From UKL13-2 sp043744255 (GTDB lineage: Bacteria > Pseudomonadota > Gammaproteobacteria > Burkholderiales > Usitatibacteraceae), in NCBI GenBank assembly GCA_043744255.1, contig JAYTVA010000110.1:1-64000 (forward strand): a stretch of 64,000 nucleotides of DNA, read 5' to 3'. Shown piece after piece: positions 26,670 to 35,194 of the stretch; position 1 is the first letter of the stretch; each line of letters opens with the position of its first letter. Position numbers and translations under genes: made by a program. The notes below the pieces were generated by a model. That model searched no databases, was not told where the DNA came from, and saw nothing but the letters and a program-made list of their open reading frames with translations.

Positions 26670-26975
26670 GTAACCCTACGCTTATCCATTAAGTTGTACG
26701 AAGTATAACGGGGCATTGGTCGTTCTAGCGGGTCTGTGCAGTTGACACAGAACAATCCCATGGTTTCGGCTAACACGCTTGCAAAGCCCTATATTTGTCG
26801 GGACGATTTCCCACATTTTGCTTGTAGATGGCCGTCGTTGCTGGTTATTTTTGCACAAGCACTCATTTCTTTGCCGTTGTGCCCTGACGATCACTTGTCC
26901 CCGGAAATCAGGTAATCTCGCTAAGTCGCGCAACGTTGTGAATTCGCGCTCAATCCCCATAGACAGGATAACGAA
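26670..26975. other. Intergenic region between divergent genes, no gene seen
   Basis: About 300 bases hold the promoters of the DUF1631 gene (reverse) and the small charged protein (forward). A TTGACA occurs at 26742-26747 but without a good -10 box on the forward strand. No coding frame, riboswitch or repeat is convincing. Confidence 0.4.
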
Positions 26976-27143
26976 TTGGCCAAACCCAACTACGATTTTG
27001 AACGCCGTCAACGCGAACTCGCCAAGAAAGCGAAGAAGGAAGAGAAACTCCGCCGCCGTACTGGCTCCGACACGGACGCTGAAGGTGATGCACCACCCGA
27101 CGCAGAGGCCACCACGCCACCACCTGCTGATCCAGCGCAGTAA
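26976..27143 (+). CDS. Small highly charged protein, conserved type
   Basis: 55 residues from TTG at 26976 (AGGA ribosome-binding site 7 bases before) to TAA at 27143. The N-terminal half, LAKPNYDFERRQRELAKKAK then KEEKLRRR, is a basic/acidic helix of a type I recall in many proteobacterial short proteins beginning M-A-K-P-N-Y-x-F-E-K-R-Q-R-E. The second half is Asp/Pro/Ala-rich and probably disordered. Too short for most gene finders. Function unknown; a nucleic-acid or ribosome contact is conceivable from its charge. It lies 41 bp before the LOG-family gene. Confidence 0.7.
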   Translation: MAKPNYDFERRQRELAKKAKKEEKLRRRTGSDTDAEGDAPPDAEATTPPPADPAQ

Positions 27144-27184
27144 CCTCCTCAAGACTACGCTGCGCACTCGCGCGCAGCGCACCC

Positions 27185-27793
27185 ATGCCTAACAAACTCA
27201 ACACGATCTGCCTGTTTTGCGGATCCAGCCCCGGCAACGATGCGCGCCATCGTGAAGCCGCAGCGCAGCTTGGTGCTTCGTTCGCACAACGCGGCATTGA
27301 GTTGATCTACGGCGGTGGCAGTGTCGGCCTGATGGGCGTTGCCGCAGACGCTTGTCTCGCCGCAGGCGGGCGCGTGACCGGCGTGATTCCGCGTTTATTG
27401 ATGGACAAGGAAGTGGGTCACAACGCAGTGAGCAAGATGCATGTGGTCGAGGACATGCACCAGCGTAAAGCGTTAATGACCGAACTATCCGATGGCTTCA
27501 TTGCGCTGCCCGGCGGCTACGGCACGCTCGATGAGTTGTTTGAAGCACTCACTTGGCAGCAGTTGGGTTATCACGCCAAGCCAGTCGGCATTCTTAATGT
27601 CGCAGGTTTTTTCGATCACCTGTTAGCGTTTCTCGATCACGCACGCGACCAGCGTTTTTTACGTGAACTGCATCACGACGCGCTCTTGGTTGATGGCGAA
27701 TTGGCTGGCCTGCTGGAAAAAATGGCGGCGGCAGAAACTCCCGATGCCGGCAAGTGGCTGGACCGCCACAAAGCAGAAATGACCGTAAAGTAG
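27185..27793 (+). CDS. LOG-family protein (TIGR00730; nucleoside 5'-monophosphate phosphoribohydrolase)
   Basis: 202 residues. These enzymes cleave the N-glycosidic bond of purine or cytokinin nucleoside monophosphates. The family signature PGGYGTLDELFEALTWQQLG near residue 107 is intact, and GGGSVGLMGVAADA near residue 40 is the phosphate-binding loop. The start is ATG at 27185. In bacteria the family acts in nucleotide housekeeping; cytokinin production is not implied without further evidence. It lies 41 bp after the small charged gene and converges with the PilZ gene. Confidence 0.92.
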   Translation: MPNKLNTICLFCGSSPGNDARHREAAAQLGASFAQRGIELIYGGGSVGLMGVAADACLAAGGRVTGVIPRLLMDKEVGHNAVSKMHVVEDMHQRKALMTELSDGFIALPGGYGTLDELFEALTWQQLGYHAKPVGILNVAGFFDHLLAFLDHARDQRFLRELHHDALLVDGELAGLLEKMAAAETPDAGKWLDRHKAEMTVK

Positions 27794-27801
27794 CAGCTAC
27801 G

Positions 27802-28173
27802 CTAAATCGTATGCGTCGGGCGATCCGACTTGGCCACCGGCGCGAGGATGCCTTCAATTTTCTTTTTTAGCTCGCGCCCTGCTTCGTTATCTGGCAATTG
27901 GATGCCGACCCCCTGTGGACGATTGCCGGTAGTGTGTTCCGGATTAAGCCAAGCCACTTTGCCGGTCAGCGGAATTTTTACCGCATCCTCCAAAAACGAC
28001 AGCACCACCAAAATCTCGTCGCCCAATTGATGCGGCTTCGCTGTTTGCATGAATAGCCCGCCACCGCGTAACAACGGCATCCACGCCGCGTATAGCGCGC
28101 TCTTGCCCTTGAGGTTCAAGGAAATCACATCGGGACGCTTGATGGGTGTGACATTTGGTGGCAATGACGACAT
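27802..28173 (-). CDS. pilZ: PilZ-domain protein (type IV pilus / c-di-GMP related)
   Basis: 123 residues. A single PilZ domain: ISLNLKGKSALYAAWMPLL, GGLFMQT, LGDEILVVLSFLED and KVAWLNPEHTTGNRPQGVGIQ. As in PilZ proteins of the PilZ-type pilus branch, the c-di-GMP-binding R-x-x-x-R motif is not seen at the N-terminus, so it probably works by protein contact rather than by c-di-GMP binding. The location downstream of holB is the standard one for the type IV pilus protein PilZ. It is 28 bp after holB on the same strand. Confidence 0.9.
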   Translation of the reverse strand: MSSLPPNVTPIKRPDVISLNLKGKSALYAAWMPLLRGGGLFMQTAKPHQLGDEILVVLSFLEDAVKIPLTGKVAWLNPEHTTGNRPQGVGIQLPDNEAGRELKKKIEGILAPVAKSDRPTHTI

Positions 28174-28201
28174 GGCAGACCTTGTGGAAAGGAAAAGAGC
28201 G

Positions 28202-29212
28202 CTAACGAATCGCGTGCTGGTAGGATATTAGCAACTGTTCGAGCAAAAGTCTTGCATTGAGCGGGTGTGTGATGGAGCGCCGTGCTTGGCGCAATGCGGA
28301 TTCGTAGCGGAACAACTTGGGTAAGTCCGCCCGCACGGCGATGCTATTGATCGCTTTTTTTGCATCGACATGGTGCCGCACCTCACCGGCGAGTTTCGCC
28401 AATGCGATGTCGGCTACCCATGTTTGCAGCCACGTGATGACATTCACCAGGTCACTTTTCTCAAACGATTGTGCAGCGGCGGCGTAATCACCAGCGGGAT
28501 CCGTGAGCGCGGCGACGAACGCTCTGCGCTCGGATTGATATGCGCCATCGGCAAACGCAACTGCGTCTAAGGGCGCGCCACCGGCCATCGCCAGCGCTTG
28601 TTCCGCGTTGTCGATTTGCCGCGCTTGTAGCCACTGCAAGGCGACGGCAGCGTCAGGCGAGGGCAGCAACACGCGCTGGCAGCGGCTGCGAATGGTGGCT
28701 AGCAGTCGCCCCAGTTGATCGGTGACCAGGAGAATGACGGTGCGTGCGGGTGGCTCTTCCAATGTTTTGAGTAGCGCGTTTGCTGCTGCCAAATTCATCG
28801 CCTCGGCGGGGTGGATCAGCAGCACGCGAAAGCCGTCGCGGTGTGTGGACAGCGTCATGAAATCGCCGAGGTCGCGCACCTGATCGATCTTGATTTCCTT
28901 GCTTTTCTTTTTCTCGCTCGCCGACGTTTCTTCAGCCACCTCGCTGGCGGGATCGTCTTCGACCAAATTTTCTGGGATCAGCTCGCGAAAATCTGGGTGG
29001 TTGCCCTCGCGATACCAGCCGCATACATCGCAAACGCCACAAGCTACGCCCGATTGCGGGGTTTCACACAACAGCGATTGCGCCAACGCGCGCGCGAATT
29101 CGACTTTGCCGATGCCCTGTTTGCCGTAAATCAACAACGCGTGCGGCAAGGCGTTACGCCGCGCGAGTAACTCGGTAAGGGGCGCGTGATGCCATGGCAG
29201 GAGGTCAATCAT
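28202..29212 (-). CDS. holB: DNA polymerase III delta' subunit
   Basis: 336 residues. Part of the clamp loader that puts the beta clamp on DNA. P-loop-like segment YGKQGIGKVEFARALAQSLL near residue 29, zinc-binding cysteines in GVACGVCDVCGWY, the linker LIHPAEAMNLAAANALLKTLEEP with the Ser-x-Cys sensor region later as TIRSRCQRVLLP. An acidic/lysine-rich insertion (EVAEETSASEKKKSKEIK) precedes IDQVRDL. It starts 4 bp inside the end of tmk, so the two are coupled. Confidence 0.95.
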   Translation of the reverse strand: MIDLLPWHHAPLTELLARRNALPHALLIYGKQGIGKVEFARALAQSLLCETPQSGVACGVCDVCGWYREGNHPDFRELIPENLVEDDPASEVAEETSASEKKKSKEIKIDQVRDLGDFMTLSTHRDGFRVLLIHPAEAMNLAAANALLKTLEEPPARTVILLVTDQLGRLLATIRSRCQRVLLPSPDAAVALQWLQARQIDNAEQALAMAGGAPLDAVAFADGAYQSERRAFVAALTDPAGDYAAAAQSFEKSDLVNVITWLQTWVADIALAKLAGEVRHHVDAKKAINSIAVRADLPKLFRYESALRQARRSITHPLNARLLLEQLLISYQHAIR

Positions 29213-29844
29213 GCGGCGGGCAAACTATCGACGATCGGTTGTAGCAGCGCAACCAGCTCATCGCGAATTGCCACCAGCGGACGGGCTGAATTAATCACCT
29301 TGATACGTGCTGGAAATTCATTCGCGCGCTTGAGGTAGGCGGCACGCACACGCGCGAAAAATTCCTCTTGCTCGCGCTCGAATTTATCGGGTTCCGGGGT
29401 GCCGCTGTCCAATCGTTCCCGCGCGACGTTGAGCGGCGCATCGAACAAAAATGTAATGTTGGGTTGCAAGTGGCCATGCACCCACTCTTCCAAAATTTTC
29501 GCGCGGCTCTCAGGCAGGCCGCGCCCGCCGCACTGATAGGCAAATGTAGAATCGGTAAAGCGATCCGAAATCACCCAAACGCCCCGCGCCAAGGCAGGCT
29601 CAATGACCTCGGCCAAATGTTCGCGCCGAGCGGCGAACACCATCAATGCTTCGGTTTCGCCGTGCATGGGTTCATTGAGGATGATCTGCCGCAGCGCTTC
29701 GCCAAGCGCGGTCCCACCGGGCTCACGGGTGGTGATGACCTCGATACCGCGCGCGCGCACTTGCTCGGCAATGAACACTAGGTGCGACGATTTGCCGACG
29801 CCGTCGATGCCTTCCAAGGTGATGAATTGGCCGCGTGTCGCCAT
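29209..29844 (-). CDS. tmk: Thymidylate kinase
   Basis: 211 residues. Phosphorylates dTMP to dTDP. P-loop LEGIDGVGKSSHL near residues 9-20, REPGGTALGEALR, the D-R-x motif in ISDRFTDSTFAYQGGGRGL-like sequence (read as SDRFTDSTFAYQCGGRG), and a LID region with RLDSGTPEPDKFE. Start ATG at 29844. It lies 2 bp after the mltG stop and overlaps holB by 4 bp, part of the mltG-tmk-holB-pilZ transcript. Confidence 0.96.
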   Translation of the reverse strand: MATRGQFITLEGIDGVGKSSHLVFIAEQVRARGIEVITTREPGGTALGEALRQIILNEPMHGETEALMVFAARREHLAEVIEPALARGVWVISDRFTDSTFAYQCGGRGLPESRAKILEEWVHGHLQPNITFLFDAPLNVARERLDSGTPEPDKFEREQEEFFARVRAAYLKRANEFPARIKVINSARPLVAIRDELVALLQPIVDSLPAA

Positions 29845-29846
29845 GC

Positions 29847-30839
29847 TCAGCGCCCTAACTGGTACTTGGCCACGGCGCGATTGTGCTCCTCCAGCGAGCC
29901 CGAAAAATAGTGCGTGCCGTCGCCCTTGCCAACGAAATATAACTTTTGCGATTTGAGCGGTTTGGTCGCACCGAGCAACGAGCCCCAGCCGGGCATGCAG
30001 ATGGGAGTCGGCGGCAAGCCATCGCGGGTGTAGGTGTTGTACGGCGTATCGGTGGTGAGATCGCGCTTACGAATGTTGCCGTCGAAATTTTCACCCATGC
30101 CGTAGATGACGGTGGGGTCGGTTTGCAAGCGCATGGGGATGCGCAGGCGATTGATAAACACCGAGCCAATCAACGAGCGCTCTTCCGCCTTACCGGTTTC
30201 TTTCTCGATGATGGACGCCATCTTCAGCACCTCGTAGGGTGACTTATAAGGCAAATCTGGATCGCGCTGCGTCCACGCCTCGTCGAGTTTTTTTTGCATC
30301 GCTTGGTAGCTCGTTTTCAGCAAATCAAGATCAGAAGTGCCTGCCGCAAAACGATAGGTGTCGGGAAAAAACAATCCTTCCGGATGATTTTCCGTTGCGC
30401 CAACACGCTTCAATACTTCTGCGTTGGATAGGCCTTTCAACGTGACTTTGACGTTATCGGCTTTCTCCAATCGCGCACGCATCTCCGCGAAGGTGACGCC
30501 CTCGACAAACGTGATCGAAATCGGAATCACCTCGCCGTCGTTTAGTTTTTGCAGCAGATCGAGCGGCGTGGTCGCGCCATCGAGACGATAGCGTCCCGCT
30601 TGAATGCCGACTTGTTTGGTGGCGCGGCCAAGAAGCCATAGTGATTGCGCGTCGGGCAACAGCTTAGCATCGGCCAACTGTCGTGACAGTGCTTTTAGCG
30701 AGGTGCCGGGCTTGACGGCAAATTCGAAGGGCGTGGTCGGCAATGGCAGCGCTTCATTCGCAAAGCGATGAAACCAAGCGGCAGCGGCCCCGGTGGCCAC
30801 CAGCGTGAGCACAACAAGGGATAGGAACAGGCGCTTCAT
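29847..30839 (-). CDS. mltG: Endolytic murein transglycosylase MltG
   Basis: 330 residues. A membrane-anchored enzyme that cuts nascent glycan strands and helps terminate peptidoglycan polymerisation. A single N-terminal hydrophobic segment (LFLSLVVLTLVATGAAAAW) is followed by a LysM-like region and the YceG domain. The catalytic Glu lies in ASIIEKETGKAEER near residue 217, and NTYTRDGLPPTPI with GATKPLKSQKLYFVGKGDG is typical of the C-terminus. In E. coli a pabC gene separates fabF and mltG; it is missing here and mltG follows fabF directly. Confidence 0.95.
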   Translation of the reverse strand: MKRLFLSLVVLTLVATGAAAAWFHRFANEALPLPTTPFEFAVKPGTSLKALSRQLADAKLLPDAQSLWLLGRATKQVGIQAGRYRLDGATTPLDLLQKLNDGEVIPISITFVEGVTFAEMRARLEKADNVKVTLKGLSNAEVLKRVGATENHPEGLFFPDTYRFAAGTSDLDLLKTSYQAMQKKLDEAWTQRDPDLPYKSPYEVLKMASIIEKETGKAEERSLIGSVFINRLRIPMRLQTDPTVIYGMGENFDGNIRKRDLTTDTPYNTYTRDGLPPTPICMPGWGSLLGATKPLKSQKLYFVGKGDGTHYFSGSLEEHNRAVAKYQLGR

Positions 30840-30869
30840 CTTGCTCGGCGCAGACGGGTGCGGTGCGAG

Positions 30870-32105
30870 CTATGCAAAGCGCTTGAACACCAGCGTGCCA
30901 TTAGTGCCACCGAAGCCAAATGAATTCGACAACGCCACATCAATCTTCATCTCACGCGCCGTGTTGGCGCAGTAATCGAGATCGCATTCGGGATCCTGAT
31001 TGAAGATGTTGATTGTGGGTGGCGAAATCTGATTCTTGATCGCGAGCGTGGTGAACACCGCTTCGATGCCACCAGCCGCACCGAGCAAATGCCCGGTCAT
31101 CGACTTGGTGGAGTTGACCACCAGTTGCTTCGCGTGATCGCCAAACGCCGCCTTCATTGCGGCGGTTTCGTTCTTATCGCCGAGCGGCGTTGAGGTGCCG
31201 TGCGCATTTACGTATTGCACGTCGGCCGCATTCACGCCACCGTGCTTCATCGCATTCACCATGGCGCGACGCGGGCCGTCCATATCGGGTGCGGTGATGT
31301 GATTGGCATCTGCACTCATGCCCATGCCAGCCAGCTCCGCATAGATGCGCGCGCCACGTGCTTGGGCGTGTTCCAGAGATTCGAGCACCAAAATTCCTGC
31401 TCCCTCACCCAACACAAACCCATCACGATCACGATCAAACGGGCGGCTCGCGGTTGCCGGGGAATCATTGCGTTCAGACAGCGCCTTGCATGCACAAAAT
31501 CCACCCATACCAATCATGCTGATGGTGGCCTCGGAACCGCCGGCAATCATCACATCGGCATCGCCATACTCGATCATCCTTCCAGCGTCACCGATACAGT
31601 GTGCGGCGGTAGTACACGCCGACACCATTGAGACATTCGGCCCTTTGAGGCCATAGATAATCGAGATCATGCCCGCGACCATGTTGATGATCGAGCCCGG
31701 CACAAAGAATGGCGAAATGCGGCGCGGGCCTTTTTGCAGCATTTCAGTGACAGTATCTTGGATCATCGGCAGGCCACCGATACCTGAGCCGACATTGACG
31801 CCGATGCGTTCGGCATCGAGTTCGCTGACAACGATACCTGCATCATCCATCGCCATCTTGGCGGCAGCAATCCCGTAATGGATGAAGGTATCCATACGGC
31901 GCACTTCTTTGGCGGACATCCACTCGGCTGGATCGAAGCCTTTGACCTCACCAGCAAAGCGGGTCGGTAATGACGCCGCATCAAAGCGCGTGATCTGGGC
32001 GATACCGCCACGCCCATTGATGATGTTGTCCCACGCCGTGGCGACAGTATTGCCGACGGGCGAGAGAATGCCGAGACCCGTGATAACGACGCGTCTTTTG
32101 CTCAT
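30870..32105 (-). CDS. fabF: Beta-ketoacyl-ACP synthase II
   Basis: About 411 residues from ATG at 32105 (ATG two codons earlier also possible). Extends acyl-ACP by two carbons in fatty-acid synthesis. Catalytic Cys in VSACTTAAHCIGDA near residue 165, His in NAHGTSTPLGD near 305, and His in MTGHLLGAAGGIEA near 342. Gly-rich C-terminus with SNSFGFGGTNG. It lies in the fab order acpP-fabF-mltG and is 87 bp from acpP; no clear ribosome-binding site stands out before either start. Confidence 0.97.
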   Translation of the reverse strand: MSKRRVVITGLGILSPVGNTVATAWDNIINGRGGIAQITRFDAASLPTRFAGEVKGFDPAEWMSAKEVRRMDTFIHYGIAAAKMAMDDAGIVVSELDAERIGVNVGSGIGGLPMIQDTVTEMLQKGPRRISPFFVPGSIINMVAGMISIIYGLKGPNVSMVSACTTAAHCIGDAGRMIEYGDADVMIAGGSEATISMIGMGGFCACKALSERNDSPATASRPFDRDRDGFVLGEGAGILVLESLEHAQARGARIYAELAGMGMSADANHITAPDMDGPRRAMVNAMKHGGVNAADVQYVNAHGTSTPLGDKNETAAMKAAFGDHAKQLVVNSTKSMTGHLLGAAGGIEAVFTTLAIKNQISPPTINIFNQDPECDLDYCANTAREMKIDVALSNSFGFGGTNGTLVFKRFA

Positions 32106-32192
32106 GGTCATTCAGAAGGAATAATTTGCGGGAACCGCAGGAAAGAAAGGAGGAGCCGCCGCATGATGCGCGTACGGCCCGGTATTGCCTGT

Positions 32193-32429
32193 TTACTTCT
32201 TGTTGGCTGAAACGTAGTCAATTGCTTGCTGTACGTTGGTGATTTTTTCGGCGGCCTCGTCGGGAATTTCGGTTTCAAATTCTTCTTCCAGCGCCATGAC
32301 TAGCTCAACGTTATCGAGCGAATCTGCGCCGAGATCTTCGACAAACGACGAATCGTTTTTGATGTCGGCTTCGGCAACGCCCAATTGCTCGGCAACTATT
32401 TTTCTGACGCGTGCTTCGATGCTATCCAT
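32193..32429 (-). CDS. acpP: Acyl carrier protein
   Basis: 78 residues, strongly acidic. Carries growing acyl chains on a 4'-phosphopantetheine arm attached to Ser in the motif DLGADSLDNVELVMALEE near residue 37. Start ATG at 32429, with AGGAG upstream. The 94-bp gap to fabG holds an A/T-rich stretch (GGTAAAATAG on the reverse strand, near 32456) that could be an extra -10 region for separate, strong acpP expression. Confidence 0.98.
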   Translation of the reverse strand: MDSIEARVRKIVAEQLGVAEADIKNDSSFVEDLGADSLDNVELVMALEEEFETEIPDEAAEKITNVQQAIDYVSANKK

Positions 32430-32523
32430 TGACTACACTCCTGAGTTAAGACTTCGCTATTTTACCAAATTGGCTGCAAACAATTTTCCGCACCACAAAT
32501 ATAAGCTGCAGACACAAAAATGC

Positions 32524-33270
32524 TTATTCCATCAACATGCCGCCATTCACATGAATTGTATTGCCCGTAACGTAAGATGCATTGGGCGACGCCAGATACA
32601 GCACCGCTTCGGCGACGTCCTCAACCTGCCCCAGCCGCGCCAACGGCACGCTGGCGACAAGCTTGGCGATTTGTTCTGCGGACAATGATTTCGTCATGTC
32701 CGTATCAATAAATCCGGGTGCCACGCAGTTGACCGTGATGTTGCGGCTGCCAACTTCACGTGCCAACGCTTTGCTGAAGCCGACCATGCCCGCCTTCGCC
32801 GCGACGTAATTGGTTTGCCCGGCGTTACCCATGAAACCGACCACCGAGGCGATGTTGATAATGCGACCGGCGCGGGCTTTCATCATCGGCTTCATCACCG
32901 CACGGCTCAGCCGGAAAACAGAGGTGAGATTGGTGTCGATGACCGCCTGCCAATCTTCGTCTTTCATGCGCATCAGCAAGGTATCGCGGGTGATGCCCGC
33001 GTTGTTGACAAGGATTGAGACGCCGCCGAATTTTTCGTCAATTGCGCGCATCGCGGCGTCGATCTGCGCGGCGTCTTGCACATTGAGCGTCATGCCGACA
33101 CCTTGATACCCGGCGGTTTTGATGGCGGCATTGATGCTCTCGCTGCCCGCAGCCGAGGTGGCCGTGCCAATAACTGTCGCACCAGCGCGACCCAGCGATT
33201 GCAGTATCGCCGCGCCAATACCGCGGGTGGCACCGGTGATGAGTGCGACTTGGCCTGTGAGCGGGGACAT
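32524..33270 (-). CDS. fabG: 3-oxoacyl-ACP reductase
   Basis: 248 residues from ATG at 33270, chosen because GGAG lies just before it; an ATG ten codons upstream at 33300 overlaps the fabD stop (ATGA). SDR enzyme that reduces beta-ketoacyl-ACP with NADPH. TGATRGIGAAI near residue 12, NNAGITRDTLLMRM, catalytic Ser in INIASVVG and Tyr-x-x-x-Lys in NYVAAKAGM, and the FabG-type C-terminus TGNTIHVNGGMLM. Confidence 0.97.
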   Translation of the reverse strand: MSPLTGQVALITGATRGIGAAILQSLGRAGATVIGTATSAAGSESINAAIKTAGYQGVGMTLNVQDAAQIDAAMRAIDEKFGGVSILVNNAGITRDTLLMRMKDEDWQAVIDTNLTSVFRLSRAVMKPMMKARAGRIINIASVVGFMGNAGQTNYVAAKAGMVGFSKALAREVGSRNITVNCVAPGFIDTDMTKSLSAEQIAKLVASVPLARLGQVEDVAEAVLYLASPNASYVTGNTIHVNGGMLME

Positions 33271-33296
33271 GGCGGACTCCAGAATAGGCGTTGTGG

Positions 33297-34232
33297 TCAT
33301 GCGTTACTGGCTTCAATGGCCGTGCGCAACGACGCGTCGTCGGATACCGCAAGACAGTTGAGGGCGGGCGCAATCCGGCGATTGAGCCCGGTGAGAATTT
33401 TACCCGGGACACATTCGACTATCTGTGCAGCGCCCAATACTGCGATGTACTGCACGGTCTCGATCCACCGCACTGGACGATACAGTTGCTCGACCAAGGC
33501 TTGTTTGATCGCATCAACCGATTGAAACGCTTGCACATCGGCATTCTGAATCACCGGCGCGTGTGGCAACGCCATCGGCACGTTTTGCAAATATGCTGCG
33601 AGTTTGTCCGCTGCGGGTTTCATCAGCGCGCAGTGCGATGGTACGCTCATGGGCAGCAACAGCGCGCGCTTGGCACCGCGCTCCTTGGCGAGCGCCATGC
33701 CGCGCTCAACCGCCGTTTTATGACCTGCGATCACGATCTGTCCGGGTGAATTCAAATTGACCGCATCCAGCACTTCGCCGGCTGCGGCGTCGCGACAAAC
33801 TTCGCGCACGATGTCGGCATCGAGGCCAAGAATGGCGGCGATACCACCAGTGCCTTCCGGCACAGCGTCCTGCATGGCTTGTGCGCGAAACCGCACCAGC
33901 GGCACAGCGTCTTGAAAAAGAAGTGCGCCTGCTGCGACCAGCGCCGTATATTCACCCAGACTGTGACCCGCATAGCAATCCGCTTCACGCCCACCAAGCT
34001 CGCGCCATGCGCGAAAGGTCGCTACACCCGCAACCAGCATGATCGGTTGCGTATTAACGGTCTGCGCGAGTGCGGCGTCAGGACCGCTGGCGATCATCGC
34101 CCAGAGGTCGGTACCGAGCGCCAATGACGCTTCTTCAAATGTGCGCCGCACCACCGGCAGCGCATCGAAGCCGGCCATCATGCCAATAGATTGTGATCCT
34201 TGCCCCGCAAAAGTGAGCGCGAATTTGGCCAT
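33297..34232 (-). CDS. fabD: Malonyl-CoA:ACP transacylase
   Basis: 311 residues from ATG at 34232, which overlaps the last base of the fabH stop codon (TAATG). Moves malonyl groups from CoA to ACP. FAGQGSQSIGMM near residue 8, the active-site Ser in CYAGHSLGEYTALVAAGAL near residue 92, and His in MSVPSHCALMKPAADKL near residue 200. Tightly coupled with fabH and fabG. Confidence 0.97.
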   Translation of the reverse strand: MAKFALTFAGQGSQSIGMMAGFDALPVVRRTFEEASLALGTDLWAMIASGPDAALAQTVNTQPIMLVAGVATFRAWRELGGREADCYAGHSLGEYTALVAAGALLFQDAVPLVRFRAQAMQDAVPEGTGGIAAILGLDADIVREVCRDAAAGEVLDAVNLNSPGQIVIAGHKTAVERGMALAKERGAKRALLLPMSVPSHCALMKPAADKLAAYLQNVPMALPHAPVIQNADVQAFQSVDAIKQALVEQLYRPVRWIETVQYIAVLGAAQIVECVPGKILTGLNRRIAPALNCLAVSDDASLRTAIEASNA

Positions 34233-35194
34233 TACCACTCCACCATCGCCGCACCCCACGCAAACCCACCGCCGAGCGCGGCAATCAGAACCTTTTGGCC
34301 GGGCTGAATCCTGCCATCTCGCACGGCCACGTCGAGCGCGAGCGGGATCGAGGCAGCGGAAGTATTGCCGTGTTTATCTACAGTCAACACGACCTTTTCA
34401 TCCGGCAGCGCCAATTTTTTTGCCGCGTGCATGATGATGCGTTTGTTCGCTTGATGGCAGACAAACCAGTCAATGGATTCGGGCTTGACGTTGTTGGCGT
34501 TGAGCGCTTCCCATGCCACCTCTTCAAACGCTTTCACCGCGAATTTATAGACCGCCGCGCCGTCCATTTCTAGGTACGGGCTGCCGCGTATTTTGCCGTT
34601 GTCGAAACTGCCGGGCGCGCGCAGCGCATTGCGGTGGCTGCCGTCGGCATGCAAGTGTGTGGAGAGTATGCCGGGGCTGGTAGATGCCTTAAGAACCACC
34701 GCGCCTGCGCCATCGCCAAACAACACACAGGTGCCACGATCCTGCCAATTCAAAATGCGCGAGAACAGTTCCGCACCCACGACCAACGCGCATTTTGCGG
34801 CGCCGGTACGAATGAATTTTTCGGCAGTGGCGAGCCCATAAACGAAGCCTGCGCAGACGGCTTGCACATCGAACGCCACGCCTTGTCGAATACCAAGCTT
34901 GTCCTGCAAGATGCAAGCGGTTGCCGGAAAGATCATGTCGGGCGTCGAGGTGGCGACAATGATGAGGTCAATTTCGCTGGCGTCGATGCCGGCGGCTTGA
35001 ATCGCACGTTGTGCCGCGATCAACGCCAGATCACTAGCACTTTGATGGTCGGCGGCGTAGTGTCGTTCGCTGATACCGGTACGCGTGACGATCCATTCAT
35101 CGTTGGTTTCAACGATTTTCTCCAAGTCGCGATTGGTGACGATGCGCTCCGGCAAGTAACTCCCGGTGCCGATGATTCTTGCGTAACTTGTCAA
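34232..35194 (-). CDS. fabH: Beta-ketoacyl-ACP synthase III
   Basis: 320 residues from TTG at 35194, which overlaps the plsX stop (TTGA). Condenses acetyl-CoA with malonyl-ACP to begin fatty-acid synthesis. Catalytic Cys in DVQAVCAGFVYGLATA near residue 115, His in WFVCHQANKRI near 245, Asn in VDKHGNTSAASIPLAL near 275. The rare TTG start may lower its translation relative to fabD and plsX. Confidence 0.97.
   Translation of the reverse strand: MTSYARIIGTGSYLPERIVTNRDLEKIVETNDEWIVTRTGISERHYAADHQSASDLALIAAQRAIQAAGIDASEIDLIIVATSTPDMIFPATACILQDKLGIRQGVAFDVQAVCAGFVYGLATAEKFIRTGAAKCALVVGAELFSRILNWQDRGTCVLFGDGAGAVVLKASTSPGILSTHLHADGSHRNALRAPGSFDNGKIRGSPYLEMDGAAVYKFAVKAFEEVAWEALNANNVKPESIDWFVCHQANKRIIMHAAKKLALPDEKVVLTVDKHGNTSAASIPLALDVAVRDGRIQPGQKVLIAALGGGFAWGAAMVEW

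Noticed and set aside
26742..26747. TTGACA as a -35 box for the small charged gene
   Set aside because: No acceptable -10 box at 16-18 bp spacing.
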